From: Candidatus Stercoripulliclostridium pullicola
Lineage (GTDB): Bacteria > Bacillota > Clostridia > Christensenellales > DTU072
DNA: 5,902 nt
Direction of reading: 5' to 3'
Assembly (NCBI GenBank): GCA_017694145.1
Contig: JADINF010000189.1
Span: 1 to 5,902, forward strand
The translations under genes were made by a program, and so were the position numbers. Shown here one piece after another: positions 5,192-5,902 of the stretch; within the stretch, counting starts at the first letter, position 1, and every line of letters starts with the position of its first letter. The notes under the pieces are model-generated. The model saw only the letters and a program-made list of their open reading frames with translations. It made no database searches and was not told the origin of the DNA.

Positions 5192-5902
5192 TCACTCGCT
5201 CTCGGTGAAGGAGGGGTTGAGGGGCTCCGGCACGAGGTATTTGGGGTCTTTGCTCTCTGCGGATTTTATCGCGAAAACGATACCGCAGACGGCGCCCGCG
5301 ACGAGCCAGACGGGGAAGAACGCCACGAGAAGGACTATCGCGCCTATAACGATGCCGAGCGCCTTGTTGCTACGGAAAACGGGCAGTTTGACGCGAGGCG
5401 CGGGGGGCGTTTCGGGGTCGAGAGTCGCGTTGTAATCGTCGATGCCGTTATTGAAAAGCAGCGGTTCCACGAGCTCCGCTACGGTAGCGTAGCCGGTGAT
5501 CTTCCTAAGGTTTATGCGGAAAAGGCGTATAAGCCCGTCGATTATCGAAATAGCGCCCATAATGATGCGGTATTCGGGGGAAGCGGGATCGATATTCGCG
5601 TTGCCGGCGTAAAGGTTTTCGACCATTTTCATAATGACGGGGACGACCTTTTCTTTGGCTTTGTCGCCGAGTTCCTCCTTGGAGACGCCGCATTCCTTGC
5701 GGCAGAGCCTTCTCGCCTTGCCGAAAGTGAGGTTGTTGATGAATTTGCCGAAGGGGCGTATGAGAAACCAGAACTTATGCACGGTATAGGGACGTATCGA
5801 AATGCCGTTGGCGAAATAGGCGAACGTTTTTTCGTCGGAGCCCATCGCGCGTATCATGTGTTCCACGGTGCCGAAAAAGCCTTCCCGACAATATTCGGGG
5901 AG
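5192..5902 (-). CDS. Unrecognised protein with C-terminal membrane segment, 5' end outside window
   Basis: I do not recognise this protein. The frame is open from the window edge to the TGA at 5192-5194, giving 236 visible residues. A GTG at 5864-5866 and an ATG at 5855-5857 are in frame, but neither has a well-placed ribosome binding site, and the codons before them read as normal protein (PEYCREGFFGTVEHMIRAM), so the true start is probably beyond base 5902. Visible residues 1-175 are soluble-looking with basic patches (GKARRLCRKE). Residues 181-212 form one hydrophobic stretch (ALGIVIGAIVLLVAFFPVWL continuing to AGAVCGIVFAI), long enough for one long or two short membrane helices around the PVW. 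A short acidic, proline-containing tail ends PSFTESE. This suggests a tail-anchored or hairpin-anchored membrane protein. It is co-directional with PFOR, but PFOR has its own promoter in the 141-base gap. Confidence 0.8.
   Translation of the reverse strand, partial: LPEYCREGFFGTVEHMIRAMGSDEKTFAYFANGISIRPYTVHKFWFLIRPFGKFINNLTFGKARRLCRKECGVSKEELGDKAKEKVVPVIMKMVENLYAGNANIDPASPEYRIIMGAISIIDGLIRLFRINLRKITGYATVAELVEPLLFNNGIDDYNATLDPETPPAPRVKLPVFRSNKALGIVIGAIVLLVAFFPVWLVAGAVCGIVFAIKSAESKDPKYLVPEPLNPSFTESE

Noticed and set aside
5864..5866. GTG as the true start of the upstream gene
   Set aside because: The nearest purine-rich stretch (GGAAGG) is 13 bases away, and the frame is open and protein-like up to the window edge, so a partial gene is the better reading.

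Overview
The window looks like chromosome of an anaerobic, fermentative bacterium, most likely a Firmicute of the class Clostridia. The evidence is a full-length single-chain pyruvate:ferredoxin oxidoreductase (PFOR), a GGAGG ribosome binding site, a near-consensus sigma-70/sigma-A promoter (TTGACT-17-TATAAT) and moderate-to-high GC coding DNA. Genus-level placement is not possible from what is visible. Both supported genes lie on the minus strand.

Layout, left to right. Bases 1-1537 hold no protein gene I can support. Bases 69-210 form a dense run of hairpins. Bases 299-1245 carry four copies of a roughly 115-base modular structured repeat in the order type 1, type 2, type 1, type 2 (units A, B, C, D). 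They are arranged as a duplication with a period of 504 bases, and the type 2 copies share a further tail of about 90 bases. Bases 1258-1371 form a long imperfect inverted repeat with small hairpins in its loop. A hairpin with a T-rich tract on the minus strand (1455-1494) is the likely PFOR terminator.

Bases 1538-5050 (minus) encode PFOR, 1170 residues, with all the expected thiamine pyrophosphate and iron-sulfur ligands. It appears to be a single-gene transcription unit with its own strong promoter (5126-5154), a leader of about 70 bases and its own terminator. The whole spacer between -35 and -10 lies inside a perfect 20-bp palindrome, a good candidate operator. Upstream, bases 5192-5902 (minus) carry the 3' end of an unrecognised gene for a protein with a C-terminal membrane segment; its reading frame stays open to the window edge.

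PFOR would supply acetyl-CoA and reduced ferredoxin for fermentation. Nothing ties the neighbouring membrane protein to it beyond position. The most unusual content is the structured repeat array: two middle modules share the same outer shell, and most differences between the two type 2 copies fall in hairpin loops or keep the stem pairing. I recognise no named family for it.
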